NCBI GenBank assembly: GCA_903828565.1
Contig: CAIKMQ010000046.1
Coordinates: forward strand, 1-64,000
Reading direction: 5' to 3'
DNA length: 64,000 nucleotides
From: an uncultured Leptolinea sp.
GTDB lineage: Bacteria > Chloroflexota > Anaerolineae > Anaerolineales > Anaerolineaceae
In this document: positions 41,217-50,085 of the stretch, piece after piece
Position numbering within the stretch: the first letter of the stretch is position 1
Layout: each line of letters starts with the position of its first letter
Notes under the pieces: generated by a model
Database searches by the model: none
Told to the model about the DNA's origin: nothing
Seen by the model: only the letters and a program-made list of their open reading frames with translations
Position numbers and translations under genes: made by a program

Positions 41217-42866
41217 TTATCCCCATGCGGGTGTGTGGTATTCTCCCCACACAGTACGAAGCACACCAGTGATCTCGCCCAGGGTGATCATATGCGACAC
41301 ACATTCAATGAACAAAGGCATCAGGTTCTCGTTCCCACGCGCAGCTGTTTCAAGCTGCCCCAGTAATTCACTGACCCTGGCTGCATCGCGACTCTGGCGG
41401 ACTTCGGCCAGCCGGGCGCGCTGATTTTGTTCGATCGCCGGGTCCACTTTCAGGCGTTCCATGTCCAGCTTTTCTTCCACCTGGAAGGCATTGACACCGA
41501 CGAGGGTAGCCTCTTTATTTTCCAGTGCTCTTTGGTATTGGTACGCCGCTTCCTGGATCTCATTCTGCATGTAGCCAGCTTCGATGGCTGCCAGCGCGCC
41601 ACCCATGCTGTCGATTTTTGCCAGGTAATCGTTGGCACGTTGTTCAATCTCATCCGTCAGGTATTCCACCACGTAAGAACCGGCAAGCGGGTCTACTGTA
41701 TCGGCCACACCGGATTCATAGGCAATGATCTGCTGCGTCCGCAGTGCCACGCGCACACTTTTTTCGGTCGGCAGCCAGAGGGCTTCGTCACGGCTGTTGG
41801 TATGCAGACTCTGCGTACCGCCCATGACAGCAGCCAGCGCTTGCAGGGTGACACGTACTACATTGTTATCAGGCTGCTGGGCAGTCAGCGTAGAACCTGC
41901 TGTCTGCGTGTGGAAACGCAACTGCCAGCTTTTGGGATCCTTTGCCCCGAAACGTTCTCGCATGATGCGCGCCCACATGCGCCGGGCAGCGCGGTATTTG
42001 GCGATCTCCTCAAGGAAGTTATTATGCGCATTGAAGAAGAAGGAAAGTTGTGAAGCAAAGCCATCCACATCCAGGCCGGCCTTGATCGCGGTCTGCACAT
42101 AAGCGATCCCATTCGCCAGAGTGAAGGCGACTTCTTGCACCGCGGTCGAACCTGCCTCGCGGATATGGTAGCCTGAGATGCTGATGGTATTCCATTTTTT
42201 GACGTTCTGCTCACAGAATTGGAAGATATCCGTAATCAGGCGCATGGAAGGAGTAGGCGGGAAGATGTAAGTTCCCCGCGCGACATATTCTTTCAAGATA
42301 TCATTTTGGATCGTGCCGCGCAGTTCGCTCATCGGCACACCCTGCTTTTTCGCCACCGCAATATACATGGCAAGCAAGATGGCAGCAGGCGCATTGATCG
42401 TCATGCTGGTGGACACCTGATCCAGTGGAATTTCCCGGAAAAGGGTTTCCATATCGGCCAGAGATGAGATCGATACACCCACCTTACCTACCTCGCCCAT
42501 CGCCATCGGGTGATCGGCATCATAGCCGATCTGTGTGGGCAAGTCAAAAGCTACCGAAAGACCGGTTTGCCCCTGCTGTAAGAGATAGCGATAGCGCTTG
42601 TTTGATTCCTCGGCACTGGCAAACCCGGCATACTGGCGCATGGTCCAAAAGCGGCCACGATACATATTGGGCTGCACGCCGCGGGTAAAAGGATACTCCC
42701 CGGGGAAACCGAGTTGATCCATGTAATCCGCTTCCCCTGGAGTAGCTACAACAGGCACCGGAATCCCGGAAGGTGTTGTAAACTGCTGGCTGCGTTCCTT
42801 ATTCTTTGCTGTGGCAGGCTGGAGCATACCCGCTTCCCAACGCTTCTTTTCCTGTTCGACAGTCAT
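41217..42866 (-). CDS. Methylmalonyl-CoA mutase, catalytic (N-terminal) subunit
   Basis: 549 residues from ATG 42866 (GAGG 5 nt upstream; an in-frame GTG 6 bp earlier overlaps that site). B12-dependent isomerase converting (R)-methylmalonyl-CoA to succinyl-CoA. Substrate-binding barrel motifs: [62 protein letters not shown] and [15 protein letters not shown]. The cobalamin-binding domain (DxHxxG) is absent, so a separate small subunit must exist elsewhere, as in two-subunit mutases. No MeaB/ArgK chaperone is nearby. Followed by mce. Confidence 0.95.
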   Translation of the reverse strand: MTVEQEKKRWEAGMLQPATAKNKERSQQFTTPSGIPVPVVATPGEADYMDQLGFPGEYPFTRGVQPNMYRGRFWTMRQYAGFASAEESNKRYRYLLQQGQTGLSVAFDLPTQIGYDADHPMAMGEVGKVGVSISSLADMETLFREIPLDQVSTSMTINAPAAILLAMYIAVAKKQGVPMSELRGTIQNDILKEYVARGTYIFPPTPSMRLITDIFQFCEQNVKKWNTISISGYHIREAGSTAVQEVAFTLANGIAYVQTAIKAGLDVDGFASQLSFFFNAHNNFLEEIAKYRAARRMWARIMRERFGAKDPKSWQLRFHTQTAGSTLTAQQPDNNVVRVTLQALAAVMGGTQSLHTNSRDEALWLPTEKSVRVALRTQQIIAYESGVADTVDPLAGSYVVEYLTDEIEQRANDYLAKIDSMGGALAAIEAGYMQNEIQEAAYQYQRALENKEATLVGVNAFQVEEKLDMERLKVDPAIEQNQRARLAEVRQSRDAARVSELLGQLETAARGNENLMPLFIECVSHMITLGEITGVLRTVWGEYHTPAWG

Positions 42867-42992
42867 TGGCACCTCGTAGAGAGTGATATGTAGTGCAATC
42901 TTACACCAGTATATAGCACCCGGGGAGGAAATCCAAATAAGAGCCGGTGCTAATAGGGCTGAAAAGGCATGCTTTATGTCACATTTTTTGCA

Positions 42993-43001
42993 TGCTATAA
43001 T
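42993..43001 (+). promoter_or_regulatory. Extended -10 promoter of the Tad-like gene set
   Basis: TGCTATAAT, 54 bp before the ATG at 43056. Confidence 0.55.
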
Positions 43002-43055
43002 TAACCATGCAGGATTATATTGCCGTTTCGGCAGTACCCTGGATAGTAGACGCTG

Positions 43056-43547
43056 ATGAAAAAAGATTTGCCTCGTGCGAAGGGTGCAAGCGGCCAGACA
43101 CTGGTGGAGTTTGCACTCACGCTCACATTATTGCTCATGATCCTGGTCGGCTTGTTTGAGATGGGCCGGCTGGTGGTCAGTTATGCCGCAGTTGCCGCTG
43201 CCGGGCGGGAGGCCGCCCGATATGGATCGGGGGTTTCCACCAACTATTCCAACGGTATCGCGCTTTACAATGATTGCGCCGGTATGCGACTGGCGGCTCG
43301 TAAGGTGGGCTGGCTGGCCAATGTTCAGGATGCAGATGTCCATATCTTCTTTGATACCGGACCATCTACCACGCAGACGGAATACTGCAACCCGTCGGCT
43401 GCGATCACCATCTCCCGGCAAACGCGCATCGTGGTCTTCATCACCACACCCTACAGCCCGATGCTCTCCTTTTTACAATTACCGGGTACAACCTTACGTT
43501 CCAAGAGCGCCCGATCCATCCTGATTGGCGCGCAGGTGATACCCTGA
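43056..43547 (+). CDS. TadE-like pseudopilin
   Basis: 163 residues. A short basic lead is followed by the TadE signature [20 protein letters not shown], a membrane helix (about 16-38) and the typical [13 protein letters not shown] after it. The extracellular part holds Cys residues (NDCAGM, EYCNPS). TadE/TadF minor pseudopilins are processed by a TadV/PilD-type peptidase and act in Flp pilus or secretion assembly. Its stop overlaps the next start (TGATG), so translation is coupled. Confidence 0.88.
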   Translation: MKKDLPRAKGASGQTLVEFALTLTLLLMILVGLFEMGRLVVSYAAVAAAGREAARYGSGVSTNYSNGIALYNDCAGMRLAARKVGWLANVQDADVHIFFDTGPSTTQTEYCNPSAAITISRQTRIVVFITTPYSPMLSFLQLPGTTLRSKSARSILIGAQVIP

Positions 43548-44074
43548 TGCCTGATAAATTTATCTCTTCACGCCGGCGTAATATCCACACCCGGGCAGCC
43601 CGTGATCTTCAAAAAGGGCAGGGTCTGGTGGAATTGGCCATCAGCCTTCTTATCCTGCTAATCCTGCTGAATGGCATTGTTGATCTGGGAGCGATGGCGT
43701 ACTCCTACCTCGCCCTACGCGACACAGCCCAGGAGGGGATCGTGTTCGGGTCGTACGACCCGAAGAATAGCAGCGCAATCAAATCCCGCATTCGCGCGTC
43801 CGCCGATTTCCCCCTGCTCTCCAGCACGATCCAGGACGCGGACATCAGCATACATTGCTGCCTGAAAACCACGGTCGGAGAATGCACCTCACCCTGTGCC
43901 AGTAATTCAACCACTACCTGCCCCGGGCAGAAATTTACTGTCAGTGTAAACTATAACTATCCATTAACCCTGCCATTTATCAGCGCCGCATTGGGCGGCA
44001 ATACTGTCCCATTACGCGTCAGCACTACCGGGACGATCGTAGAATCACCGGGTATGAGCGTATCATGCCCATGA
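43547..44074 (+). CDS. TadE/TadF-like pseudopilin
   Basis: 175 residues; a second member with QKGQGLVELAISLLILLIL and one membrane helix (about 25-50), then YLALRDTAQEGIVFGSYDP. The exposed part has CC-, CTSPC- and TTCPG-type cysteines, consistent with disulfides outside the cell. It starts on the stop codon of the preceding gene, and 10 bp separate it from the third gene. Confidence 0.85.
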   Translation: MPDKFISSRRRNIHTRAARDLQKGQGLVELAISLLILLILLNGIVDLGAMAYSYLALRDTAQEGIVFGSYDPKNSSAIKSRIRASADFPLLSSTIQDADISIHCCLKTTVGECTSPCASNSTTTCPGQKFTVSVNYNYPLTLPFISAALGGNTVPLRVSTTGTIVESPGMSVSCP

Positions 44075-44084
44075 GGATGAATTT

Positions 44085-45431
44085 ATGAAAAGTGAAAAAG
44101 GTCAGGTCGTTCTCCTGGTGGCACTGATCATCGTGGGGTTGATCGGTGCGCTGGCGCTGGCCGTGGACGGCAGCATGATCATGCTGGACCGCCGTAACGC
44201 CCAGGCGGCTGCGGATTCAGCCGCTATTGCCGGCAGTTACGAGATTGCCAGAAATTTTAATGACCCGATAGGAACGCTAACACAGAAGGCTGTCACTGCG
44301 GCCATCAGCCGTGCCGCGGACAACGGTTACACGATCACAGCTGCGAATGTGGAGTATCCCATCACAGGCAATTTTAACAAGGTCAATAATGACCCGGATA
44401 CTTATAACTATATCCGCGTGAATATCCATTCTCCGGTACAAACCACGTTTCTAGATATCATTGGTGCATTGAATCCGATCATCAATCATGTCCATGCCAC
44501 CGCCTATATCTCCCCTGAAACCAGCCTGGCATCTTTTGGCCTGATCGCGCTGGCGCCATCCGGCTGCGGTATCCGTGAAGAGTACGGCGGGCTATATATG
44601 GGCGGCGGTGGCACGCTGGATATTACCGGCGGGGGGATCCTGGTAAATTCCAGTGGGGATGGTTCGAACGGCTGCTACGCCATGGAACTCAGCAACAACA
44701 GCATCATCAACGCGCATACGAACCCGATCGTGATCGTTGGTACCCGCCTGGTATCCGGTACGGTCAGCCCAGTACCGTTGGATCATATGCCATCGTATGC
44801 CATGTCCTTTCCTCCAGATGGCGCGCCCAACATACCGAAATCTTCCGCCTATGCATCCTACGGTTTTTGCGCCAGCAATGCCGTGATCACCAGCACTACG
44901 CGCGTATATAACGGCCTCACTTATCATGAAATGACCCCGGGAAATGCAACCGCTCTATTCAATAAAGATTACAACATCTGGATGAGACCTGGCGTGTACT
45001 GCTTCCCGAATGGAATGAGCATCAGCAACAAAGCAGTCTATGGCGACAACGTGCTGGTGTACATCACACCGCAGGCCACCAAGTATGAGGTTTCCCTGCT
45101 GGGTAGCTCTTCCTTCGAACTGCATAACTACGATTCAGATCCATATAAAGGGATGGTTTTATTCATTGACCCCAAGGGTTATGCCGCGGCCTCCCAGAAC
45201 TACTGCTCGCTGTTGATGTCCGGCTCCAGTACCTTCAATGTGGATGGCACCGTCTACGCACCGATGTGCACGATCACCCTGGGCGGTTCGCAGGGTTCCA
45301 CAATCAGCGCACAGGTGGTCGGATATAAGATCAACCTGCAAGGCGGCAGTACATTCAATGTACGCAGCTTTACAGGCAATAATTTTCAAAGCCTGCATCC
45401 TATGCCGGGAGCGTTGAATCTCTCTCAATAG
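44085..45431 (+). CDS. TadG-like protein with beta-helix-like C-terminal part
   Basis: 448 residues. N-terminal TadE/G-like helix (KGQVVLLVALIIVGLIGALA, then DGSMIMLDRRNAQAAADSAA). The rest is Gly/Ser/Asn-rich with recurring short strands (GGGTLDITGGGILVN, NNSIINAHTNPIVIVG, SSTFNVDGTVYAPMC), suggesting a right-handed beta-helix or polymer-like fold. No VWA domain is seen. Third gene of the set; tadA/B/C/Z and cpaB are absent from the window, so the machinery must be encoded elsewhere. Confidence 0.82.
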   Translation: MKSEKGQVVLLVALIIVGLIGALALAVDGSMIMLDRRNAQAAADSAAIAGSYEIARNFNDPIGTLTQKAVTAAISRAADNGYTITAANVEYPITGNFNKVNNDPDTYNYIRVNIHSPVQTTFLDIIGALNPIINHVHATAYISPETSLASFGLIALAPSGCGIREEYGGLYMGGGGTLDITGGGILVNSSGDGSNGCYAMELSNNSIINAHTNPIVIVGTRLVSGTVSPVPLDHMPSYAMSFPPDGAPNIPKSSAYASYGFCASNAVITSTTRVYNGLTYHEMTPGNATALFNKDYNIWMRPGVYCFPNGMSISNKAVYGDNVLVYITPQATKYEVSLLGSSSFELHNYDSDPYKGMVLFIDPKGYAAASQNYCSLLMSGSSTFNVDGTVYAPMCTITLGGSQGSTISAQVVGYKINLQGGSTFNVRSFTGNNFQSLHPMPGALNLSQ

Positions 45432-45524
45432 GTTTGAGCGTTTTTTTGATGGTTGGCAGAAACACCGGCTTTCAGGTAGAATAAAAAGGAAATACCAATA
45501 CGTAAAGAAAATAAAGGGAAACCT

Positions 45525-46250
45525 ATGGCGAAAAAAATCTTGCCGTACGAAACACTAAAGGATTATAAAAAAAAGCAGCGAATCGGGCCTTTCCTCATTG
45601 GCGCATTGGCAGTAGTGTTAGTTGTATCAGGTATCTTCATCCTGATCTTCTGGCTTTCAAGCCAGGGAAGCGTCAGCATCTCACTTTTTGCAACGCGCAC
45701 CCCGACCCCCACTGCTACATTCACACCCACCCCGGTCACACCAACCAGCACCCCGACGAATACACCTCTGCCCACCGAGACACCGACCATCACCCCCACG
45801 CCCACCGCAACGGGACCTTTTGAGTATGTCATCCAGGAAGGCGAGTATTGCTCTACAGTGGCCGAACGTTTCAATGCAGACCTGTATGTGCTAATCAAGC
45901 TCAATGAAGCGCTCTACGGGAAGGAATGCAATATTTCCGTCGGCTCCAAGATACTGGTTCCCCCGCCCGGCGCAACGCTCCCTACGCCCACACCAGTCGA
46001 CCTGACGCAATTCTCACGCGGTTTTATCTTCCGTGGCTATGAAGTGCAGCCCGGCGATTACCTCGGCTTGATCGCAGAAAAGTTCAACAGCACCGTGGAT
46101 GCAATCATCAAGCAGAACAAGCTGGAAAGCAATGCCCTGCAAATTGGCCAGGTATTGGATATCCCGGTCAACCTGGTGACACCAGTCCCCACAAAGCCGG
46201 CTACGATCACTCCGACACCAGGGGCAATCGCTCCCACCGCAACCCCGTAA
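45525..46250 (+). CDS. Membrane-anchored protein with two LysM domains
   Basis: 241 residues. A basic cytoplasmic head is followed by one membrane helix (about 21-43), a Thr/Pro linker, LysM 1 (about 100-150, YVIQEGEYCSTVAERFNADL) and LysM 2 (about 171-218, YEVQPGDYLGLIAEKFNSTV), then a Thr/Pro tail. LysM domains bind N-acetylglucosamine polymers such as peptidoglycan. There is no hydrolase domain, so it probably tethers the membrane to the wall. ATG 45525 follows AAAGGGA. Confidence 0.88.
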   Translation: MAKKILPYETLKDYKKKQRIGPFLIGALAVVLVVSGIFILIFWLSSQGSVSISLFATRTPTPTATFTPTPVTPTSTPTNTPLPTETPTITPTPTATGPFEYVIQEGEYCSTVAERFNADLYVLIKLNEALYGKECNISVGSKILVPPPGATLPTPTPVDLTQFSRGFIFRGYEVQPGDYLGLIAEKFNSTVDAIIKQNKLESNALQIGQVLDIPVNLVTPVPTKPATITPTPGAIAPTATP

Positions 46251-46266
46251 TTCTACCAATCACTGT

Positions 46267-46306
46267 GCCGGGTAACTTCATGCGAAGCTACCCGGCCTTT
46301 CATTTT
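46267..46306 (+). terminator. Intrinsic terminator of the LysM gene
   Basis: Stem GCCGGGTAACTTC (46267-46279) with GAAGCTACCCGGC (46284-46296), one mismatch, followed by a T run. Confidence 0.88.
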
Positions 46307-46323
46307 TTTACCAGACGAAGAAG

Positions 46324-47010
46324 ATGCAAAACTCAACAATACCTACCCGTACATTCCGCTGGTTGGACCTGGTTACCGCGGCTTTCGTTGCTGTTCTGCT
46401 GATCTCCAACATTGCATCCACCAAGATCCTGCAGCTGGGGCCATTCTCTTTCGATGGCGGTACTATCCTTTTCCCTCTGGCTTATATCTTCGGCGACATT
46501 CTGACAGAAGTGTACGGGTACAGGCGATCGCGCCGGGTCATCTGGACTGGATTCTTCTGGATCGGCGCTGCTGCCGGCATTTTTGCCCTGGTGGACGCCC
46601 TCCCACCTGCCCGCGGTTGGGAGTTACAGGAAAGTTATCACAATATTCTGGGCCAGGCACCGCGGATTGTTGCCGGCAGTTTACTGGCGTATTTTGCCGG
46701 TGAATTCAGCAATAGTACCATCCTCGCACGTTTGAAGGTCGTAACACAGGGCCGCTGGCTGTGGCTGCGGACGATCTCATCCACGCTCGTCGGTGAAGGC
46801 GTGGATACGCTGATCTTCCTTTTCGTGGCTTTCTGGGGGGTGCTGCCACCAGATCTGCTGACAGCAGTCTTCATTTCTAATTTCATCTTCAAAGTAGGCG
46901 TGGAAGTCTGCTTTACCCCCCTGACTTACTTGGTCGTGAACTGGTTGAAACGGGCAGAGCAGGAGGATTTCTACGATCGGGGTACCAAGTTTAATCCTTT
47001 TTCGCTTTAA
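46324..47010 (+). CDS. yhhQ: Queuosine precursor transporter (YhhQ/VUT family)
   Basis: 228 residues, about six membrane segments. Family motifs: LLISNIASTKIL, GGTILFPLAYIFGDILTEVYG and FVISNF-like late segments. Imports preQ0/preQ1 for queuosine synthesis. The window also encodes QueG, the last step of that pathway, at 50077. The 70-bp space before it is filled by a terminator, so no preQ1 riboswitch fits. ATG 46324 follows GAAGAAG. Confidence 0.88.
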   Translation: MQNSTIPTRTFRWLDLVTAAFVAVLLISNIASTKILQLGPFSFDGGTILFPLAYIFGDILTEVYGYRRSRRVIWTGFFWIGAAAGIFALVDALPPARGWELQESYHNILGQAPRIVAGSLLAYFAGEFSNSTILARLKVVTQGRWLWLRTISSTLVGEGVDTLIFLFVAFWGVLPPDLLTAVFISNFIFKVGVEVCFTPLTYLVVNWLKRAEQEDFYDRGTKFNPFSL

Positions 47011-47053
47011 GTTCATACATCTCAATTCAGGGGGAGCAATCCAACTTATCCTA

Positions 47054-47083
47054 TGGTATTATTGAAAAGAGTTTTCATTATCA
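47054..47083 (+). promoter_or_regulatory. Fur/Zur-type operator over an extended -10
   Basis: TGG plus TATTAT (47057-47062) forms an extended -10. It overlaps an inverted repeat TGAAAA-GAG-TTTTCA (47063-47077) flanked by ATTATCA, giving a Fur-box-like GATAATGAAAA pattern on the minus strand. Repressor bound here would block the promoter of the Fur-family gene and the zinc operon. Confidence 0.7.
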
Positions 47084-47095
47084 ATAAAGGATAAG

Positions 47096-47542
47096 ATGGC
47101 ACAGTATTCAGAAACCTGGATGAAATTATTAGCCGCGGACGGCTGCCGCCAGACACCTGCCCGCCGGGTGATCGTGGACATTCTGCTTGAATCACCGCGT
47201 GCTCTCGAACCGATGGAAGTTTTTAGCGCAGGCCGTGAACGCCTGGCTAATCTGGGGCTGGTCACAGTCTATCGCACGTTGGAAAAACTGGAGGAACTTG
47301 GCCTGGTGCAGCGCGTCCACCACCACGGTGGGTGTAACCTCTATCTGCGCGCCACGAACGCACATGAACATCTGCTGATCTGTTCTCACTGCGGGAAGGC
47401 TGAGTACTTCTCAGGGGATAATCTTTCAGCATTGATGGCTGACATCACCCGGACAACCGGGTTTGCCATCACAGAACATTGGCTGCAGTTATTTGGCACC
47501 TGCCCTGCCTGTACACGATCAGGTGAGGTAATCCATGCGTAG
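47096..47542 (+). CDS. Fur-family regulator, probably Zur
   Basis: 148 residues. N-terminal winged helix (ADGCRQTPARRVIVDILLES) with recognition helix VTVYRTLEKLEELGLVQRVH; the metal-sensing part has HHHGGCNLYLRATNAHEHL and two CxxC pairs (CSHC and CPAC) for structural zinc. It is the first gene of an operon with a ZnuABC-type transporter, which argues for zinc (Zur) rather than iron. It overlaps the binding-protein gene by 8 bp. Autoregulation is likely through the operator at 47054. Confidence 0.9.
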   Translation: MAQYSETWMKLLAADGCRQTPARRVIVDILLESPRALEPMEVFSAGRERLANLGLVTVYRTLEKLEELGLVQRVHHHGGCNLYLRATNAHEHLLICSHCGKAEYFSGDNLSALMADITRTTGFAITEHWLQLFGTCPACTRSGEVIHA

Positions 47543-48437
47543 GACTCTCCCCCTCACACTCATTCTCTCACTCCTGTTGGCTGGACTCCTGTCCGCGTGT
47601 TCGACCGGGAGCGTAATCCCGGCGCACTCCGGTCCACGCATTGTGGCGGCAGAATCTTTCCTTGCAGACATTGCGCAGAACATCGCGGGTGACCATCTGC
47701 AGATAGATACTCTCATACCTGTTGGAAGTGATCCCCACGCTTATGAACTGACACCGCGGGATGCAGCCAAACTTGCTGATGCCGACCTGTTGCTAATCAA
47801 CGGTGCCGGGTTTGAAAGCTGGCTGATACCCTCACTGGATACCCTGCCGGGTACTGTCACTGTGGTTGAGGTTTCGCACGGGGTACCTTTTTCCGCATCA
47901 CGCCCCGGAGATCCACATTTTTGGCTCGACCCAATTTCAGTCATTCAATATGCCAACAACATCCGGGATGCCTTCATTGCGTTTGATCCGCAGAATGCTG
48001 CTGATTACGAAGAGAACGCCCGGCGCTACACCCTGAGCCTGCAAGATCTGGATACCTGGGTCCACCAGCAGGTTGAAAGTATCCCTGTGCAAGATCGCCT
48101 GCTCCTCACCAACCACGAGAGTCTGGGGTACTACGCCGATCGCTACGGCTTCACTGTGATAGGTACCATTCTAGAGAGCCAGTCCACCGGTTCAGCACCA
48201 TCTGCAGAGCACCTGGTGCAACTGGTAGAACTGATCCGATCCAGCCATGCGCGGGCAATCTTCCTTGAAACAGGCGCTAACCCGAATCTGGCGCAAACCC
48301 TTTCTGATGAAACCGGCATCCGCGTGATAACGGATCTCCAGACCCATTCTGTCACCCCGGCGGATGGTGTCGCCCCCACTTACCTGAAAATGATCGAATG
48401 GAATACCCTGATGATCGTGAAAGCTCTGAAAAAATGA
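47535..48437 (+). CDS. znuA: Zinc ABC transporter substrate-binding lipoprotein (ZnuA-like)
   Basis: 300 residues. Lipobox LSAC (Cys22), then a cluster-9 metal-binding fold. Metal ligand candidates are in GSDPHAYELTP (His), GDPHFWLDP (His) and LTNHESLGYY (His), with an acidic ligand near TGIRVITDLQ. The His-rich loop common in ZnuA proteins is absent, so manganese cannot be fully excluded; the Zur-like first gene favours zinc. Its stop overlaps the ATPase start (ATGA). Confidence 0.88.
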   Translation: MRRTLPLTLILSLLLAGLLSACSTGSVIPAHSGPRIVAAESFLADIAQNIAGDHLQIDTLIPVGSDPHAYELTPRDAAKLADADLLLINGAGFESWLIPSLDTLPGTVTVVEVSHGVPFSASRPGDPHFWLDPISVIQYANNIRDAFIAFDPQNAADYEENARRYTLSLQDLDTWVHQQVESIPVQDRLLLTNHESLGYYADRYGFTVIGTILESQSTGSAPSAEHLVQLVELIRSSHARAIFLETGANPNLAQTLSDETGIRVITDLQTHSVTPADGVAPTYLKMIEWNTLMIVKALKK

Positions 48438-49246
48438 ACCATACACTACCAATCGATCCAGCCAGACTGGAATTCCGCAATGTGTCCGTCAAGTATGGAT
48501 CCCGCCATGCCATCGAAGATGTATCCATCCAGGTACCACATGGCGCCCGGGGTGCAGTAGTTGGCCCGAACGGCGCCGGCAAATCCACGCTGTTCAAAGC
48601 CCTGGTCAGCTTGCTGCCACTGGATACAGGAAACATCTACATTCACGGTAGGCCGCTAGGCCACCATCTGGATTGTGTGGCCTATGTACCACAGCGGGAA
48701 GAGGTGGACTGGCATTTTCCTGTGACCGTGAGGGATGTCGTCATGATGGGTCGTTACGGTCGTCTTGGGCTGCTGAAACAACCGGGACAAAAAGATCGTA
48801 CTGCGGTCGATCGCGCTTTGCAGCAAATGGAAATTGACCATCTCAGCAACCGCTCCATCCAGGATCTTTCCGGCGGACAGCAACAACGGGTTTTTCTGGC
48901 GCGGGCGCTGGCTCAGCAGCCCCATATACTGGTGATGGATGAACCTTTCAACGGTGTGGATGCGATTACGCGGGATGCAACGCTCCGCCTGCTAAAAGAC
49001 CTGACAACACGGGATGTGACCATGATGGTCTCCACACATGACTTTTTGCTGGCGCGGGAGCATTTTGACCTGGTTCTGCTAATCAACCGTAAAGTAATCG
49101 CCTTTGGCACCCCGGTTGAGGTCTTTACAACTGAGCATGTCTCGCTGGCATTCCAATCGCAAATGATGCTGATCGATGGCGCGCTGGTGGTGGACCAATG
49201 TTGTGGTGATGAAGAACACACACATATTCACGGAGGGGAAGAATGA
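48434..49246 (+). CDS. znuC: Zinc ABC transporter ATP-binding protein (ZnuC-like)
   Basis: 270 residues from ATG 48434, which overlaps the znuA stop. Walker A GPNGAGKST, Q-loop VPQREEVDWHFP (typical of manganese/zinc ATPases), signature LSGGQQQRV, Walker B ILVMDEPFNGVD, and the H-loop STHD. The tail CCGDEEHTHIHGGEE could bind metal. Couples ATP hydrolysis to uptake with the permease gene that follows (4-bp overlap). Confidence 0.93.
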   Translation: MNHTLPIDPARLEFRNVSVKYGSRHAIEDVSIQVPHGARGAVVGPNGAGKSTLFKALVSLLPLDTGNIYIHGRPLGHHLDCVAYVPQREEVDWHFPVTVRDVVMMGRYGRLGLLKQPGQKDRTAVDRALQQMEIDHLSNRSIQDLSGGQQQRVFLARALAQQPHILVMDEPFNGVDAITRDATLRLLKDLTTRDVTMMVSTHDFLLAREHFDLVLLINRKVIAFGTPVEVFTTEHVSLAFQSQMMLIDGALVVDQCCGDEEHTHIHGGEE

Positions 49247-50085
49247 ACTGGCTGTTGGAACCCTTCACATACGGCTTTATGCAGCGCGGATTTGCCGCTG
49301 CCGTGATTGTTGGTGTTCTCTGCGCAATAATCGGGGTCTATATCGTTTTACGCGGTATGGCATTTATGGGCGATGCCATGGCACACGCCATATTGCCCGG
49401 CGTGGCTATCGCCTACCTGCTAAAAGGCAACCTGTTGGTTGGCGCCCTGGTCGCATCCCTGATCGTTGCGGGAGGGATCACTCTCTTCTCCCGGAAAGGA
49501 TCCATCAAAGAAGATACAGCCATCGGCATCTTTTTTGCTGCCGCGCTCTCCCTGGGTGTTGCCATCATCAGCGGAGTCCATTCTTATGCGGTAGACCTCT
49601 CTCACATCTTATTTGGCAATGTGCTGGGGGTCTCATCCATGGACCTGCTGGTAACCGCATTATTGGCTGTAACCGTCCTGGCAGTCATCCTGGTGCTGTA
49701 TAAACCATTCCTTGTGATCTCTTTCGACCCCGTGCTGGCTGCCACGCTGCGTATGCCGACTGAGACTTTGCGAGGTGTCCTGCTGGTCTTGATCGCGCTG
49801 ACTGTAGTGATCTCGATGCAAACGGTGGGTGTTGGGCTGGTTGCTGCCATGCTTGTCACCCCCGCAGCAGCGGCTTACCTGCTGGCCAGGCGCCTTCCAG
49901 CCATGTTCCTGATCTCGGCTGCCATCGGCGCGATCTCAGGGGCAAGCGGACTTCTTCTGAGTTATTATTTGAACATTGCCTCAGGTTCTGCCATTGTCTT
50001 ATTTGCCACCTTTATTTTCTTTCTGGCATACCTGTTCGCCCCGCAAAAAGGCGTTCTCACCCGCCGCTGGCGGAGATTAGTTTAG
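49243..50085 (+). CDS. znuB: Zinc ABC transporter permease (ZnuB-like)
   Basis: 280 residues, about eight or nine membrane segments. Family motifs: FMQRGFAAAVIVGVLCAIIG, GMAFMGDAMAHAILPGVAIA, and a late VGLVAAMLVTPAAAAYLLA. It forms the membrane channel of the cluster-9 importer with the two preceding genes. Its 3' end overlaps that of the convergent queG by 9 bp. Confidence 0.93.
   Translation: MNWLLEPFTYGFMQRGFAAAVIVGVLCAIIGVYIVLRGMAFMGDAMAHAILPGVAIAYLLKGNLLVGALVASLIVAGGITLFSRKGSIKEDTAIGIFFAAALSLGVAIISGVHSYAVDLSHILFGNVLGVSSMDLLVTALLAVTVLAVILVLYKPFLVISFDPVLAATLRMPTETLRGVLLVLIALTVVISMQTVGVGLVAAMLVTPAAAAYLLARRLPAMFLISAAIGAISGASGLLLSYYLNIASGSAIVLFATFIFFLAYLFAPQKGVLTRRWRRLV

Noticed and set aside
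46297-46323. preQ1 riboswitch before yhhQ
   Set aside because: The gap is taken up by the LysM gene's terminator, and only about 20 bp remain before the ATG.
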